From the NCBI GenBank assembly GCA_963922335.1, contig CAWUIB010000002.1, positions 62,001 through 126,000 of the forward strand: a stretch of 64,000 bases of DNA, in the 5' to 3' direction. Made by a program: the position numbers and the translations under genes. The stretch is from CALBPI01 sp963922335. GTDB taxonomy: Bacteria; Pseudomonadota; Gammaproteobacteria; Steroidobacterales; Woeseiaceae. The stretch's first letter is position 1. The number at the start of each line of letters is the position of its first letter. Below are positions 47,902-57,661 of this stretch, in pieces. Below the pieces are notes generated by a model, which did no database searches, had not been told where the DNA came from, and saw nothing but the letters and a program-made list of their open reading frames with translations.

Positions 47902-49328
47902 TCCTGCTTTAGTCGCTCGCGCAGCAGCGCGTTGACCTGCGCTGGATCCGCCTTGCCACGACTCGCTTTCATGACCTGCCCAACCAGATAGCCGATCACC
48001 TTTTCTTTTCCGTCACGGAACTGCTGCACCTGCTCGGGACTGCTGGCGAGGACCTCATCCACCATATTGCCAAGCGCGCTGGAATCCGTGATCTGCTTGA
48101 GACCGAGCTGGTCGATCACCTGATCGACGTCGCCACCTTCACGCCATAAGACTTCAAACACCTGCTTTGCCGCGGAGCCAGAGATGGTCTTATCGGATAT
48201 TCGCGATAGCAGCGTCGCCAGTGTGACGGCCGCTACGGGCACGTCGTCAAGATCGCGGTCGTCACGGTTGAGCGCCGCTGTCAGCTCGCCCAAAACCCAA
48301 TTCGCCGCCAGTCGAGCATCCGCCTGTTCAACCACCGCATCAAAGTAGTCGGCCAATGCCCGTTGCGAAACCAGCGTGTCCGCCTCATCCGTCTTGAGGC
48401 CCAAAGACTCGAGACGCGCGCGACGCTGATCCGGCAACTCCGGTAGCTCAGCACGAATCGCAGCTATGGTGCTCTCTTCAACGACGACCGGCAGCAAATC
48501 CGGATCCGGGAAATAGCGATAATCGTTCGCCTCTTCTTTGCCACGCATCGAGCGCGTTTCATCGAGGTCGGCGTCGTAGAGTCGAGTCTCCTGCACAACT
48601 GCGCCGCCCGACTCGATCAGGTCTATCTGCCGCTCGACTTCGAAGTTGATCGCCTTCTCGATAAAGCGGAACGAGTTCAGGTTCTTGATCTCGGCACGGG
48701 TACCGAGCTTCTCGCTGCCCACGCGGCGCACAGATACGTTGGCGTCGCAGCGGAACGAACCCTCTTGCATATTCCCGTCCGAGACACCGAGATAACGAAC
48801 AAGCTCATGAACCTTGCGCATGTACCGAGCGGCCTCACCGGCGGTGCGCATATCGGGCTCGGAGACAATCTCCAGCAGTGGTGTACCAGCGCGGTTGAGA
48901 TCGATCCCTGACTGCGTCGGAAACTGATCATGCACCGACTTGCCAGCATCCTCTTCAAGATGCGCACGCGTCAGCTGGATCGTCTTCGGAGCACCATCGT
49001 CGTCGACAATATCAATGTGCCCCCCAGCGACGATCGGTAGCTCATACTGGCTGATCTGATAGCCCTTTGGGAGATCCGGATAAAAGTAGTTCTTGCGCGC
49101 AAACACAGAACGACCGGCGATCTCAGCATCTACAGCCAGCCCGAAGCGCACTGCGAGTTTCACGGCCTCCTCGTTGAGCACGGGGAGCACGCCGGGAAAT
49201 CCGAGATCGACCACGTTTGCCTGGGTGTTGGGCGCAGCGCCGTAGGCGGTTGGCGACGACGAGAAGATCTTGCTCTCAGTGGCCAACTGGACGTGGATCT
49301 CAAGACCGATGACAGTTTCCCAACTCAT
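47898..49328 (-). CDS. gatB: Aspartyl/glutamyl-tRNA amidotransferase subunit B
   Basis: GatB, with GatA and GatC, makes Gln-tRNA(Gln) and/or Asn-tRNA(Asn) by transamidation. The 476-residue protein begins at ATG 49328 with SWETVIGLEIHVQLATESKIF (key part GLEIHVQL); the longer frame reads into gatA. RSMRGKEEANDYRYFPDPDL is the family's central motif (key part KEEANDYRYFPDPDL). The C-terminal YqeY-like tail (about 330-475) binds tRNA. It overlaps gatA and hslO by 4 bases each. Confidence 0.96.
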   Translation of the reverse strand: MSWETVIGLEIHVQLATESKIFSSSPTAYGAAPNTQANVVDLGFPGVLPVLNEEAVKLAVRFGLAVDAEIAGRSVFARKNYFYPDLPKGYQISQYELPIVAGGHIDIVDDDGAPKTIQLTRAHLEEDAGKSVHDQFPTQSGIDLNRAGTPLLEIVSEPDMRTAGEAARYMRKVHELVRYLGVSDGNMQEGSFRCDANVSVRRVGSEKLGTRAEIKNLNSFRFIEKAINFEVERQIDLIESGGAVVQETRLYDADLDETRSMRGKEEANDYRYFPDPDLLPVVVEESTIAAIRAELPELPDQRRARLESLGLKTDEADTLVSQRALADYFDAVVEQADARLAANWVLGELTAALNRDDRDLDDVPVAAVTLATLLSRISDKTISGSAAKQVFEVLWREGGDVDQVIDQLGLKQITDSSALGNMVDEVLASSPEQVQQFRDGKEKVIGYLVGQVMKASRGKADPAQVNALLRERLKQD

Positions 49329-50791
49329 GCGAATGCCTCCGGAGCATGCGTATGCCAGTCGGTCAGCAGCTGGTATTGATGAGCGAGATTCAGTAGTTGA
49401 GATTCTCCAAACGCCGGCGCGACCAACTGCAGGCCAACCGGCAGGCCTTGGGCATATCCACAAGGCACACTGATTGCTGGCAAGCCCGCGAGGTTGGCAC
49501 CGATCGTGTAGATGTCATTCAGATACATCGTAATCGGATCGTCAGTTTTTTCGCCGAGACGAAATGCGCAGGTCGGCGTCGTTGGTCCAGCAAGCAAATC
49601 CACCTGCTCGAATGCGGCCTGGAAGTCCGCACTGATCAGACGACGCACCTGCTGCGCTTTGAGGTAATACGCGTCGTAGTAACCTGCCGACAAGACGTAG
49701 GTCCCCGTCATGATGCGACGCTTAACCTCATCACCAAAACCCTCCGCCCGCGATCGGGTATAGAGGTCCTGCAAATCGCGAGGGTCGCTGACTCGATGCC
49801 CGAATCGCACGCCATCAAAACGCGACAGGTTCGACGAACACTCGGCTGGCGCAACCACGTAGTAAGTCGGCACGGAGAGACCGATATTCGGCAAAGATAT
49901 TTCGACAACTTCGGCCCCGAGGCTCCTGAGCACGTCAAATGCCGCCTCAAGCGCTGCGGTATTTTCAGGGTCATTACCGTCGACCATGAATTCGCGCACA
50001 ACCCCAATGCGTTTGCCTTTGACCGACTTGGCGAGCTCCGCCTCGTAGTCTTCCACCGGCACATCGACACTCGTGGAATCGTGCGGATCAGCACCTGCCA
50101 TCACACTGAGCAGCATCGCTGCATCAGCGGCGCTGCGCGTCAGGGTGCCAGCCTGATCGAGGCTCGATGCGAAGGCGATCATGCCGTAGCGGCTGACCCG
50201 TCCATAGGTCGGTTTCAATCCCGTAAGACCACACAGTGCTGCGGGCTGACGAATCGATCCGCCCGTATCCGTGCCGGTTGCCGCAGCGACCAGACGAGCT
50301 GCTACTGCCGCCGCGGATCCACCGGATGAACCTCCGGGCGAACACGCTGTGCTCCATGGGTTTCGCACATCACCGAAGTAACTGGTCTCGTTGGATGACC
50401 CCATGGCGAATTCGTCCATGTTGGTCTTGCCAATTACAACGGCGCCCGCCGCCTCCAAATTGGAGACCACCGTCGCGTCGTAGGGTGGCACGAATGTTTC
50501 CAGCATCTTTGAACCGCAGGTCGTGCGAACGCCGCGCGTACAGAAGATATCTTTATGCGCAATCGGCAGACCTTCGAGTGAGCGGGCCGCCCCGGTTCGA
50601 CGTCGCTCATCCGACGCAGCTGCGCGCTCCAGCGCCCGCTCCACATCAACGGTAATGAAAGCGTTGAGCGCCTCACCTGCACCCTGCACACGATCGAGCA
50701 AATGACGAACCAACTCTGTGCTGGTCGTCATGCCATCGTCCAGCGCTGCGCGAGTCTCGGTCAGCGTCCATGCATGCATGCGATCGTTCAT
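49325..50791 (-). CDS. gatA: Aspartyl/glutamyl-tRNA amidotransferase subunit A
   Basis: GatA releases ammonia from glutamine for the transamidation. The 488-residue amidase-signature protein has AHKDIF (catalytic Lys), GSSNETSYFG, and SPGGSSGGSAAAVAA carrying the Ser-cisSer-Lys nucleophile system. Length is normal. Order gatC-gatA-gatB, each overlapping the next by 4 bases. Confidence 0.97.
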   Translation of the reverse strand: MNDRMHAWTLTETRAALDDGMTTSTELVRHLLDRVQGAGEALNAFITVDVERALERAAASDERRRTGAARSLEGLPIAHKDIFCTRGVRTTCGSKMLETFVPPYDATVVSNLEAAGAVVIGKTNMDEFAMGSSNETSYFGDVRNPWSTACSPGGSSGGSAAAVAARLVAAATGTDTGGSIRQPAALCGLTGLKPTYGRVSRYGMIAFASSLDQAGTLTRSAADAAMLLSVMAGADPHDSTSVDVPVEDYEAELAKSVKGKRIGVVREFMVDGNDPENTAALEAAFDVLRSLGAEVVEISLPNIGLSVPTYYVVAPAECSSNLSRFDGVRFGHRVSDPRDLQDLYTRSRAEGFGDEVKRRIMTGTYVLSAGYYDAYYLKAQQVRRLISADFQAAFEQVDLLAGPTTPTCAFRLGEKTDDPITMYLNDIYTIGANLAGLPAISVPCGYAQGLPVGLQLVAPAFGESQLLNLAHQYQLLTDWHTHAPEAFA

Positions 50792-51075
50792 TCGATCACC
50801 TTTGGCACGAGATACAGCCCGTCAGCAACGGCGTCGGTTGTGGATTGGAGCGCCTCACGGTCGATATTTGGGTCGGCGGTGTCAGGGCGCAATCGTTGCA
50901 CCAGATCCAGCGGATGCGCCATCGGCAAAACGCCCTCCGTCTCAGCCGCCTGCAACTGATCAACAAACTCAACAATCGATCCCAACTTGCTGACGAAGTC
51001 AGCATGTTCGGACTCGGCAAACTCCAGTCTCGACAACTGCGCGAGCTTGTCGATATCAGACTGATCTATGGACAC
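50788..51075 (-). CDS. gatC: Aspartyl/glutamyl-tRNA amidotransferase subunit C
   Basis: The 95-residue GatC starts at GTG 51075, since AGGAG lies 8 bases upstream and the family N-terminus (SIDQSDIDKLAQLSRLEF) starts there; a longer frame to 51132 reads promoter DNA. It holds the A-B complex together. DPLDLVQRLRPDTA-type motif (here HPLDLVQRLRPDTA) is conserved. It heads the gatCAB-hslO-DUF1330 transcript and is divergent from mreB. Confidence 0.93.
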   Translation of the reverse strand: MSIDQSDIDKLAQLSRLEFAESEHADFVSKLGSIVEFVDQLQAAETEGVLPMAHPLDLVQRLRPDTADPNIDREALQSTTDAVADGLYLVPKVIE

Positions 51076-51260
51076 GGGTGGTTCTCCTCGACAACGCCTG
51101 TCGCAGACCCCAAGGTGTCGCAAATTCAACACACCGCAGCAGGGTCAAAAACCAGCAAAATCAGGCGTAAACGTAACTCCGAAAGGATACACGGCGCCTT
51201 GCCGATTGTCCCCCCCGTTGCTAGAGTTGCGGGAATTTTTTGGGGCCAAATTTCCGCATC
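51076..51260. promoter_or_regulatory. Divergent promoter region between gatC and mreB
   Basis: These 185 bases must hold the promoters of both the gatCAB transcript and the elongasome operon. No strong -35/-10 pair, riboswitch or operator was recognised. Confidence 0.4.
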
Positions 51261-52304
51261 ATGCTCAAGAACCTGCTGGGTTATTTTTCACACGACCTCT
51301 CTATCGATCTCGGCACCGCCAATACTCTGATTTTTGCGCGCGACGAGGGCATCGTTCTGGACGAGCCCTCCGTGGTTGCGATTCGCGAGGAATACGGAGG
51401 CGGTGGGCGGCGCGTTGAGGCTGTTGGGCAGGACGCCAAGAACATGCTTGGCCGCACACCCGGCAATATCACGGCGATTCGTCCCCTGAAGGATGGCGTC
51501 ATCGCCGATTTCACGGTGACCGAGAAAATGCTCCAGACCTTTATCAAAAAGGTCCACGGCAACCGGTTTTTCACCCCGCGCTCGCGCGTTTTGATCTGCG
51601 TGCCCTACGGATCGACGCAGGTCGAGCGGCGCGCGATCCAGGAATCTGCGGAGGGAGCAGGTGCCAGCAAGGTCATACTAATCGCCGAGCCCATGGCGGC
51701 TGCGATTGGCGCAGGCATGCCGGTCCACGAGGCGCGCGGATCGATGGTGCTGGACATTGGTGGAGGCACCTCAGAGGTTGCCGTTATCAGCCTGAACGGC
51801 ATCGTGTATGCGGCATCGGTTCGTGTCGGCGGCGACCGATTCGACGAAGCGATCACCAACTACGTGCGCCGGAACTACGGGATTCTGATCGGCGAAGCGA
51901 CCGCGGAACGCGTCAAGCACGAGATTGGCTCCGCGTTCCCAGGCGCCGAAGTCCGAGAAATTTCGGTCAAGGGTCGCAATCTTTCGGAAGGCGTTCCTCG
52001 CAGCTTCACACTCAACTCGAATGAAATTCTCGAGGCATTGCAGGAACCCCTGCAGGGTATCGTGGGTGCTGTTAAGGAAGCGCTGGAGCAGACACCACCC
52101 GAACTGGGTGCGGACGTGGCGGAGCGCGGTATCGTGTTGACCGGTGGTGGTGCGATGCTTCGAGACCTCGACAAGTTGTTGATGGAGGAAACGGGTCTGC
52201 CTGTGGTCATCGCCGATGATCCGCTGACCTGCGTAGCGCGCGGCGGCGGCCGGGCGCTGGAACTTATGGATGAGTACGGGCCGTCCGTATTCGGGTTGAA
52301 CTGA
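51261..52304 (+). CDS. mreB: Rod-shape-determining actin homologue MreB
   Basis: MreB filaments guide lateral wall synthesis under the inner membrane. The 347-residue protein has the actin ATPase motifs DLSIDLGTANTLIF (phosphate 1), VLDIGGGTSEVAVISL (phosphate 2) and GIVLTGGGAMLRDLD (adenosine). ATG 51261 is preferred over TTG 51240, which adds seven unlikely residues. It begins the mreBCD-mrdA-rodA run. Confidence 0.97.
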   Translation: MLKNLLGYFSHDLSIDLGTANTLIFARDEGIVLDEPSVVAIREEYGGGGRRVEAVGQDAKNMLGRTPGNITAIRPLKDGVIADFTVTEKMLQTFIKKVHGNRFFTPRSRVLICVPYGSTQVERRAIQESAEGAGASKVILIAEPMAAAIGAGMPVHEARGSMVLDIGGGTSEVAVISLNGIVYAASVRVGGDRFDEAITNYVRRNYGILIGEATAERVKHEIGSAFPGAEVREISVKGRNLSEGVPRSFTLNSNEILEALQEPLQGIVGAVKEALEQTPPELGADVAERGIVLTGGGAMLRDLDKLLMEETGLPVVIADDPLTCVARGGGRALELMDEYGPSVFGLN

Positions 52305-52347
52305 GGGACTCCCGATTCCGCGCACAGGCGTCGATTCTCCCGTAGGG

Positions 52348-53154
52348 TTGCGAGTCTTTTTGACCGCACTCGGCTGCATCATCCTGATGCTGACCGATCT
52401 CAGAACCGACCTCGGCGAAGCACCTCGCGGCTGGCTGATGGCGACGCTACATCCGCTTCAGGTCACCGTTGCGACGCCCACGCGCTTGCTGGACTGGAGC
52501 GAGGATGCGACCGTCAGTCGGGCCGATCTGGCACGCGAAAATGCTCGACTGAAACGCGAGCGTTTGCTCGCCGATGCTCGCCTGCAGCAACTGGCGTCGC
52601 TTCGAGCGGAAAATGATCGATTGCGCACGATGCTCGATGCCACTCCCAGCCCTGACATGTCCGTGCAAGTCGCGCGGCTCCTGGAGGTGGATAGCGAGCC
52701 ATTTCGTCACCGCATCACACTCGACAAAGGCTCAGCCAACGGCGTGTATGAACGCCAGGCGATCATCGACGCGCAGGGCGTCGTGGGCCAAATCACCAAG
52801 GTTGGACCAACCACGTCGAATGCAGTGCTGATTAGCGACCCTGGGCACGCGATTCAGGTCGAGGTGATTCGCAATGGCCTGCGCACCGTCGCTTTCGGCG
52901 CTGGCGACGTCGGGTTACTGGAGTTGAGATTCCTGCCGAATAACACCGACATCAAGGTTGGCGATCTGCTCGTCACCACGAGTCTCGCCGGCGACTACCC
53001 GGCCGGTTATCCGGTCGGCGAAGTGTTGAGCGTGGAGCTCGAACCGCGCGCGGCGTTCGCCCGCGTAACAGCCACCCCAAGCGCATCGCTAGCAACGCTT
53101 CGCGAGGTGCTGCTATTGAATCCCGAAACCCTCGAGAGCGAACCGGATGAGTAG
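52348..53154 (+). CDS. mreC: Rod-shape-determining protein MreC
   Basis: MreC is a periplasmic, coiled-coil scaffold that activates PBP2/RodA. From TTG 52348 it has 268 residues with one membrane segment (about 2-17), a coiled coil (about 50-95, ARENARLKRERLLADARL in part) and the beta-barrel domains (about 105-260). The frame stays open to 52300, and the upstream codons (ending DSPVGL) resemble the usual MreC N-terminus, so the true start may be further up, with ATT 52315 the only candidate near a GAGGGA site. Start is therefore uncertain; identity is not. Confidence 0.9.
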   Translation: MRVFLTALGCIILMLTDLRTDLGEAPRGWLMATLHPLQVTVATPTRLLDWSEDATVSRADLARENARLKRERLLADARLQQLASLRAENDRLRTMLDATPSPDMSVQVARLLEVDSEPFRHRITLDKGSANGVYERQAIIDAQGVVGQITKVGPTTSNAVLISDPGHAIQVEVIRNGLRTVAFGAGDVGLLELRFLPNNTDIKVGDLLVTTSLAGDYPAGYPVGEVLSVELEPRAAFARVTATPSASLATLREVLLLNPETLESEPDE

Positions 53155-53626
53155 GCGTTGGTGGCCATTGTTGCTCGCCGGCATCATCGGTCTCGGGGTT
53201 GCTTCTGCGCCCTTGCCCACCGCGTTGTCCGCGTGGCGACCGGACCTCGCGCTGCTGGTCGTCATCTATGTCGCCATCCATCAACCAAGGCAATATGTGA
53301 TCGCCTGGGCGGTGATCACGGGTGTATTGCTGGACGCGCAGCATGCAACGCCACTTGGCCAGTACGCGCTGGCGCACGTCGTGGCTGTCTATCTGCCCTT
53401 ACGATTGCACCAACGCCTCATCCTGCTGCCGGTGTGGCAATCGACCTTGTCTGTCATACTCTTTACGGCATTGGCGCAATTCGTTTTGTTCTGGTGCAAC
53501 GGTGCGACGGGCAACAACGTAGCGGCGGCCGCCTACATCAAGCCGATGTTGGCGAACGCGATCTGCTGGCCTCCGTTGATGCTGGCGCTCGACACCCTGC
53601 GCCTTGGCCAACCACAGCGAACCTGA
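53147..53626 (+). CDS. mreD: Rod-shape-determining protein MreD
   Basis: The 159-residue inner-membrane protein has about five helices, with WRPDLALLVVIYVAIHQPRQ as the recognisable MreD stretch (key part RPDLALLVVIYVA) and TPLGQYALAHVVAVYL. It overlaps mreC by 8 bases and is followed by mrdA after 15. It works with MreC to organise the elongasome. Confidence 0.93.
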   Translation: MSRRWWPLLLAGIIGLGVASAPLPTALSAWRPDLALLVVIYVAIHQPRQYVIAWAVITGVLLDAQHATPLGQYALAHVVAVYLPLRLHQRLILLPVWQSTLSVILFTALAQFVLFWCNGATGNNVAAAAYIKPMLANAICWPPLMLALDTLRLGQPQRT

Positions 53627-53641
53627 TAGCGAGCGGCCCGC

Positions 53642-55495
53642 ATGGCAAATCTGCAGGCGATCAAGGACACAGCGAGTGAGCAGCGGCTGTTTTTCAATCG
53701 GCTGCTGCTGGCGACCGTGTGTGTCGTGCTCGGCATCGGTGCGGTCCTCGCGCGCATCGCGCAGCTGCAAATCTTTGAATTCGAGACCTACAGTGATCTC
53801 GCTCAGGGCAATCGAATTCGCCTCGAGGCGGCACCACCAACTCGAGGGCTGATTCTGGACCGCAATGGTGTGGTGCTCGCACAGAACCTTCCAGCCTACC
53901 AGCTGGAAATGATCCCCGAGCAGGTTCCGGATATCGACGATGCACTGGAGCAACTCTTCGAGATCGGTTTACTCGACCGCGAGCGGGAAACACGAATCCG
54001 GGACCGCATTGCCCGCACCCCTTCGTTCAATCCCGTCACGCTAAGAGCGAGAATGGATGACGCCGCGATCGCCGAGTTCGCGCTACTACGACCCTATTTT
54101 CAAGGCATCGACATCCGAGCTCGCCTCGTGCGCGATTATCCCCATGGCAACTCAGCAGCCCATATCCTCGGTTACGTCGGTGGGCTCAGCGAAAGCGATC
54201 TGCAATCGGTCGATGCATCGAATTACGTCGGTACCACACAAATCGGCAAGACCGGCATTGAAGCGACCTACGAGAAGGTACTGCACGGCAATGTCGGACA
54301 TCTGGAAGTAACAACGAATGCCGACGGGCGCGCCGTCGACTTTCAGACCCGCGACGAACCGCAGCCAGGTCAGCATGTCTATCTCACCATCGACCTTGAG
54401 CTGCAACGCATCGCCGAACAGGCACTGGCCGGCAAGCGCGGTGCGGTCGTCGCGATTGAACCCAACAGCGGCGAAATCCTCGCACTCGTAAGTGCACCGG
54501 CTTTCGACCCGAATGGTTTTGCAAGAGGCATGGATTCCGCAACGTTCAATGCGCTTCAGGGCGACCTCGATCGACCGTTGTTCAACCGTGCAATTGCAGG
54601 CGGTTATCCGCCGGGTTCCACGATCAAGCCGATCCTCGGTCTCGGCGCACTCGACGCAGGTCGCACCAGCATCAATCGAGTCACCAACTGTGAAGGACAC
54701 TTCAGTCTGCCCGGCAGCACGCACCGCTACCGCGACTGGAAACCTGAAGGTCACGGACTCGTCGACCTTACGCAGGCGATCGCGCAATCCTGCGACGTTT
54801 ACTTCTATCAACTTGCCCAGGACATGGACATTGATCTCATGCACGACTACCTGGTTCAGTTTGGACTCGGCAGCCAGCTGGGAATCGAAATCCCAGGCGA
54901 GAAACCCGGACTAGTCCCATCGCGAGATTGGAAGCGCAAGCGATTTAGCCGGCGTGCCGACCAGGTCTGGTTCCCGGGCGAGACGGTCATCGCCTCTATC
55001 GGACAGGGTTATATGACCGCAACCCCGTTGCAGCTCGCGCACATGGCGGCGACGCTTGCGAACTTTGGAGTGCGCGTCCAACCGAGACTCACGCTAAAGA
55101 TAGAAGACCCACTCACCGCGGGAACAGTTCCTGCGGAACCGGTGACACTGGATCGGGTCGAAGACATAGACAGTCACGCCTGGCAGCACACCGTCGATGC
55201 GATGCGCGCCGTGTTACAGACTCCTCAAGGGTCTGCCTATGCCACTGGCCGCGATATTGACTACAGCATCGCGGGCAAGAGCGGCACTGCCCAGGTGTTT
55301 TCTGTGGCCCAGGAAGACGAGTATGACGAGCTGGAATTGGATGAGCGCTTGAAAGACCACGCATTGTTCATTGCGTTCGCACCGATCGAAGCCCCGGAAA
55401 TTGCCGTTGCCGTCGTCATTGAGAATGCGGAAAGTGGGAGCAGTGTCGCTGCTCCCGTGGCACGACAGCTCACCGATTTCTGGTTGAATAGATAG
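53642..55495 (+). CDS. mrdA: Penicillin-binding protein 2 (peptidoglycan transpeptidase)
   Basis: PBP2 cross-links lateral-wall peptidoglycan. The 617-residue protein has one N-terminal membrane helix (about 20-40), a dimerisation domain (PPTRGLILDRNG) and the transpeptidase domain with GSTIK (nucleophilic Ser, about residue 328), SCD as the second motif and KSGTAQV as the third. The stop overlaps the rodA GTG by one base. Confidence 0.96.
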   Translation: MANLQAIKDTASEQRLFFNRLLLATVCVVLGIGAVLARIAQLQIFEFETYSDLAQGNRIRLEAAPPTRGLILDRNGVVLAQNLPAYQLEMIPEQVPDIDDALEQLFEIGLLDRERETRIRDRIARTPSFNPVTLRARMDDAAIAEFALLRPYFQGIDIRARLVRDYPHGNSAAHILGYVGGLSESDLQSVDASNYVGTTQIGKTGIEATYEKVLHGNVGHLEVTTNADGRAVDFQTRDEPQPGQHVYLTIDLELQRIAEQALAGKRGAVVAIEPNSGEILALVSAPAFDPNGFARGMDSATFNALQGDLDRPLFNRAIAGGYPPGSTIKPILGLGALDAGRTSINRVTNCEGHFSLPGSTHRYRDWKPEGHGLVDLTQAIAQSCDVYFYQLAQDMDIDLMHDYLVQFGLGSQLGIEIPGEKPGLVPSRDWKRKRFSRRADQVWFPGETVIASIGQGYMTATPLQLAHMAATLANFGVRVQPRLTLKIEDPLTAGTVPAEPVTLDRVEDIDSHAWQHTVDAMRAVLQTPQGSAYATGRDIDYSIAGKSGTAQVFSVAQEDEYDELELDERLKDHALFIAFAPIEAPEIAVAVVIENAESGSSVAAPVARQLTDFWLNR

Positions 55496-56622
55496 TGTTC
55501 CAGCACACCACGGCAATGGGTCGTGAATCGACCCCGAACACGCAGCTCTGGTTGCAGCGCTTGCATATCGACGGGCCCTTGCTCGCTGGCGTTCTCGTCA
55601 TCGCCGCCTTTGGGTTGGTGGTGTTATACAGCGCAACGGGTCAGAGCGAGCGCCAGACGCTGTCGCAAGGGATTCGCCTTTGCGTGGCGCTGGTTGCCAT
55701 GCTCGTGGTCGCACAAGTACCGCCCAATTTCATGCGCCGTTACTCGGGCGCGGCCTACGCGCTTGGGCTTATGTTGTTGCTGGTCGTCCTCATCGCGGGG
55801 GTAACGGGCAAAGGCGCTCAGCGCTGGATCGATATTGGGTTCCGTTTCCAGCCTTCTGAGATCATGAAGATAGCGGTGCCGATGGCATGTGCGGCTTACC
55901 TCCATAACCGACCGCTGCCACCGCAGTTCACGCCACTCGTGGTATTGCTGCTGATGATCGCAACGCCGGCTGCACTGATTGCACGTCAACCGGATCTCGG
56001 CACAGCGATCCTGATCGGTGCGTCCGGCGTTATCGTGATTCTCCTGGCGGGCCTGAGGTTTCGCGTCATATTTACAGGTCTCGCTCTGATCGGTGCCGGG
56101 TTACCGTTGCTCTGGCAAAACATGCATGAGTACCAACGCCAACGGGTCATCACACTAATCGACCCGCAGAGCGACCCGCTGGGCGCGGGATACAACATCA
56201 TCCAATCGAAGATCGCGATCGGCTCGGGTGGGCTTTTCGGCAAGGGCTGGACCAATGGTAGCCAGGGCCAGCTGGAGTACCTCCCAGAGCGCAGCACAGA
56301 TTTTATTTTCGCCGTGATCGGAGAAGAGTTCGGCCTGCTGGGACTGGTAAGCCTGCTGATTGCCTATCTGTTTGTGATCGGACGAGGTTTGTTTATTGCC
56401 AGCCAGGCGACCGATACTTTCTCAAGACTGCTTGCCGGCAGCATCAGTCTGACATTTTTCATGTACGTACTCGTCAACACGGCGATGGTCACCGGGCTGT
56501 TGCCTGTGGTCGGCGTGCCGCTGCCGCTCATCAGTTACGGAGGTACCTCGATGGTGACCCTGATGGGGGCTTTCGGTATTCTGATGGCGATTCACACCAA
56601 TCGACGATTATTGCCACGCTGA
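55495..56622 (+). CDS. rodA: SEDS glycosyltransferase RodA
   Basis: RodA polymerises glycan strands with PBP2. The 375-residue protein (368 if ATG 55516 is used) has ten membrane helices, the SEDS motifs KGAQRWIDIGF, QPSEIMKIAVPM, ARQPDLGTAIL (catalytic Asp), ERSTDFIFAVIGEE and GVPLPLISYGGTSM. GTG 55495 overlaps the mrdA stop and neither start has a clear Shine-Dalgarno sequence. Confidence 0.96.
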   Translation: MFQHTTAMGRESTPNTQLWLQRLHIDGPLLAGVLVIAAFGLVVLYSATGQSERQTLSQGIRLCVALVAMLVVAQVPPNFMRRYSGAAYALGLMLLLVVLIAGVTGKGAQRWIDIGFRFQPSEIMKIAVPMACAAYLHNRPLPPQFTPLVVLLLMIATPAALIARQPDLGTAILIGASGVIVILLAGLRFRVIFTGLALIGAGLPLLWQNMHEYQRQRVITLIDPQSDPLGAGYNIIQSKIAIGSGGLFGKGWTNGSQGQLEYLPERSTDFIFAVIGEEFGLLGLVSLLIAYLFVIGRGLFIASQATDTFSRLLAGSISLTFFMYVLVNTAMVTGLLPVVGVPLPLISYGGTSMVTLMGAFGILMAIHTNRRLLPR

Positions 56623-56638
56623 GCCCCGGGGACCTTAC

Positions 56639-57661
56639 ATGCTCAACTTTCGCTGGATATTCGCCTCCGTCGTCGCGCTAACGCCTTTCATCGGCGGCGC
56701 AGCTTTGGGACTGGACACCGATCGACCCGACGTCGCCGAGTTCATCGACGACATGGTCGAGCAGGAAGGATTCTCACGGGCCGAACTCACCTCGCTTCTC
56801 GCCGGGGCAAAGTCACAGGAAAAAATCCTTGAGGCGATGCGTCGTCCCGCGGAGAAGAGTAAGCCCTGGCATGAATACCGGGATATTTTCATTCAGGACA
56901 AACGTATCGATGCCGGCGTTGCGTTCTGGGACGAGCATGCCGACACGATCGAACGGATCAGCGACGAAACCGGCGTACCCGGTGAAATTCTCGTGGGCAT
57001 CATTGGCGTGGAAACCTACTACGGCCGTATCACCGGCAGTTACCGCGTTCTTGATGCGCTCGCGACACTTGGGTTCGACTATCCACCGCGCGCCAAATTT
57101 TTCCGCAAGGAATTGAAGGAGTTCCTCCTGCTGGCGCGTGAGGAGTCAGTGCCCGTGGATGCCGCACTCGGCTCGTACGCTGGAGCCATGGGGTCACCCC
57201 AATTTATTCCATCGAGCTACCGGGCTTATTCGGTCGATGCAGATGCAGATGGCAGGCGCGACCTGTTCAATAGCTGGACCGACATCATCGGCAGTGTCGC
57301 CAATTACTTTGTCCGGCATCGGTGGGAGTCGGGCGCACCGGTCATCGCAAAGGCGACTCTCGACGATGCTTTCTCGGGCCAGCTTCCGGAGAAAAACACG
57401 CTCAAGGCAGACAGCAGTATCGAAGCCCTTCGCGCACAAGGCGTCACGATTCATACGACCGATGAGCTCGCCGATCAGATGCCTGCACGGCTGATTGCCA
57501 TGCAGGGTGAAGAAGGGCCGGTCTATCACGTCGGAATGCACAACTTCTATGTCATCACGCGCTACAACCGCAGCGCGATGTATGCGATGGCGGTGTGGGA
57601 GCTCGGCACCACAATCGCGGCTCGCCGGGATGATCAGCGTCGTGCGATGCTGGTTGATTGA
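56639..57661 (+). CDS. mltB: Membrane-bound lytic transglycosylase B
   Basis: MltB cleaves glycan strands to 1,6-anhydroMurNAc ends. The 340-residue protein has an N-terminal signal segment (without a clear lipobox Cys), catalytic Glu in IGVETYYGRI, and GAMGSPQFIPSSYR plus DLFNSWTDIIGSVANY as family motifs. It lies 16 bases after rodA. Confidence 0.94.
   Translation: MLNFRWIFASVVALTPFIGGAALGLDTDRPDVAEFIDDMVEQEGFSRAELTSLLAGAKSQEKILEAMRRPAEKSKPWHEYRDIFIQDKRIDAGVAFWDEHADTIERISDETGVPGEILVGIIGVETYYGRITGSYRVLDALATLGFDYPPRAKFFRKELKEFLLLAREESVPVDAALGSYAGAMGSPQFIPSSYRAYSVDADADGRRDLFNSWTDIIGSVANYFVRHRWESGAPVIAKATLDDAFSGQLPEKNTLKADSSIEALRAQGVTIHTTDELADQMPARLIAMQGEEGPVYHVGMHNFYVITRYNRSAMYAMAVWELGTTIAARRDDQRRAMLVD

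Noticed and set aside
49397..50329. A 310-codon open frame antisense to gatA
   Set aside because: gatA carries its full amidase signature here; the other strand is a shadow.
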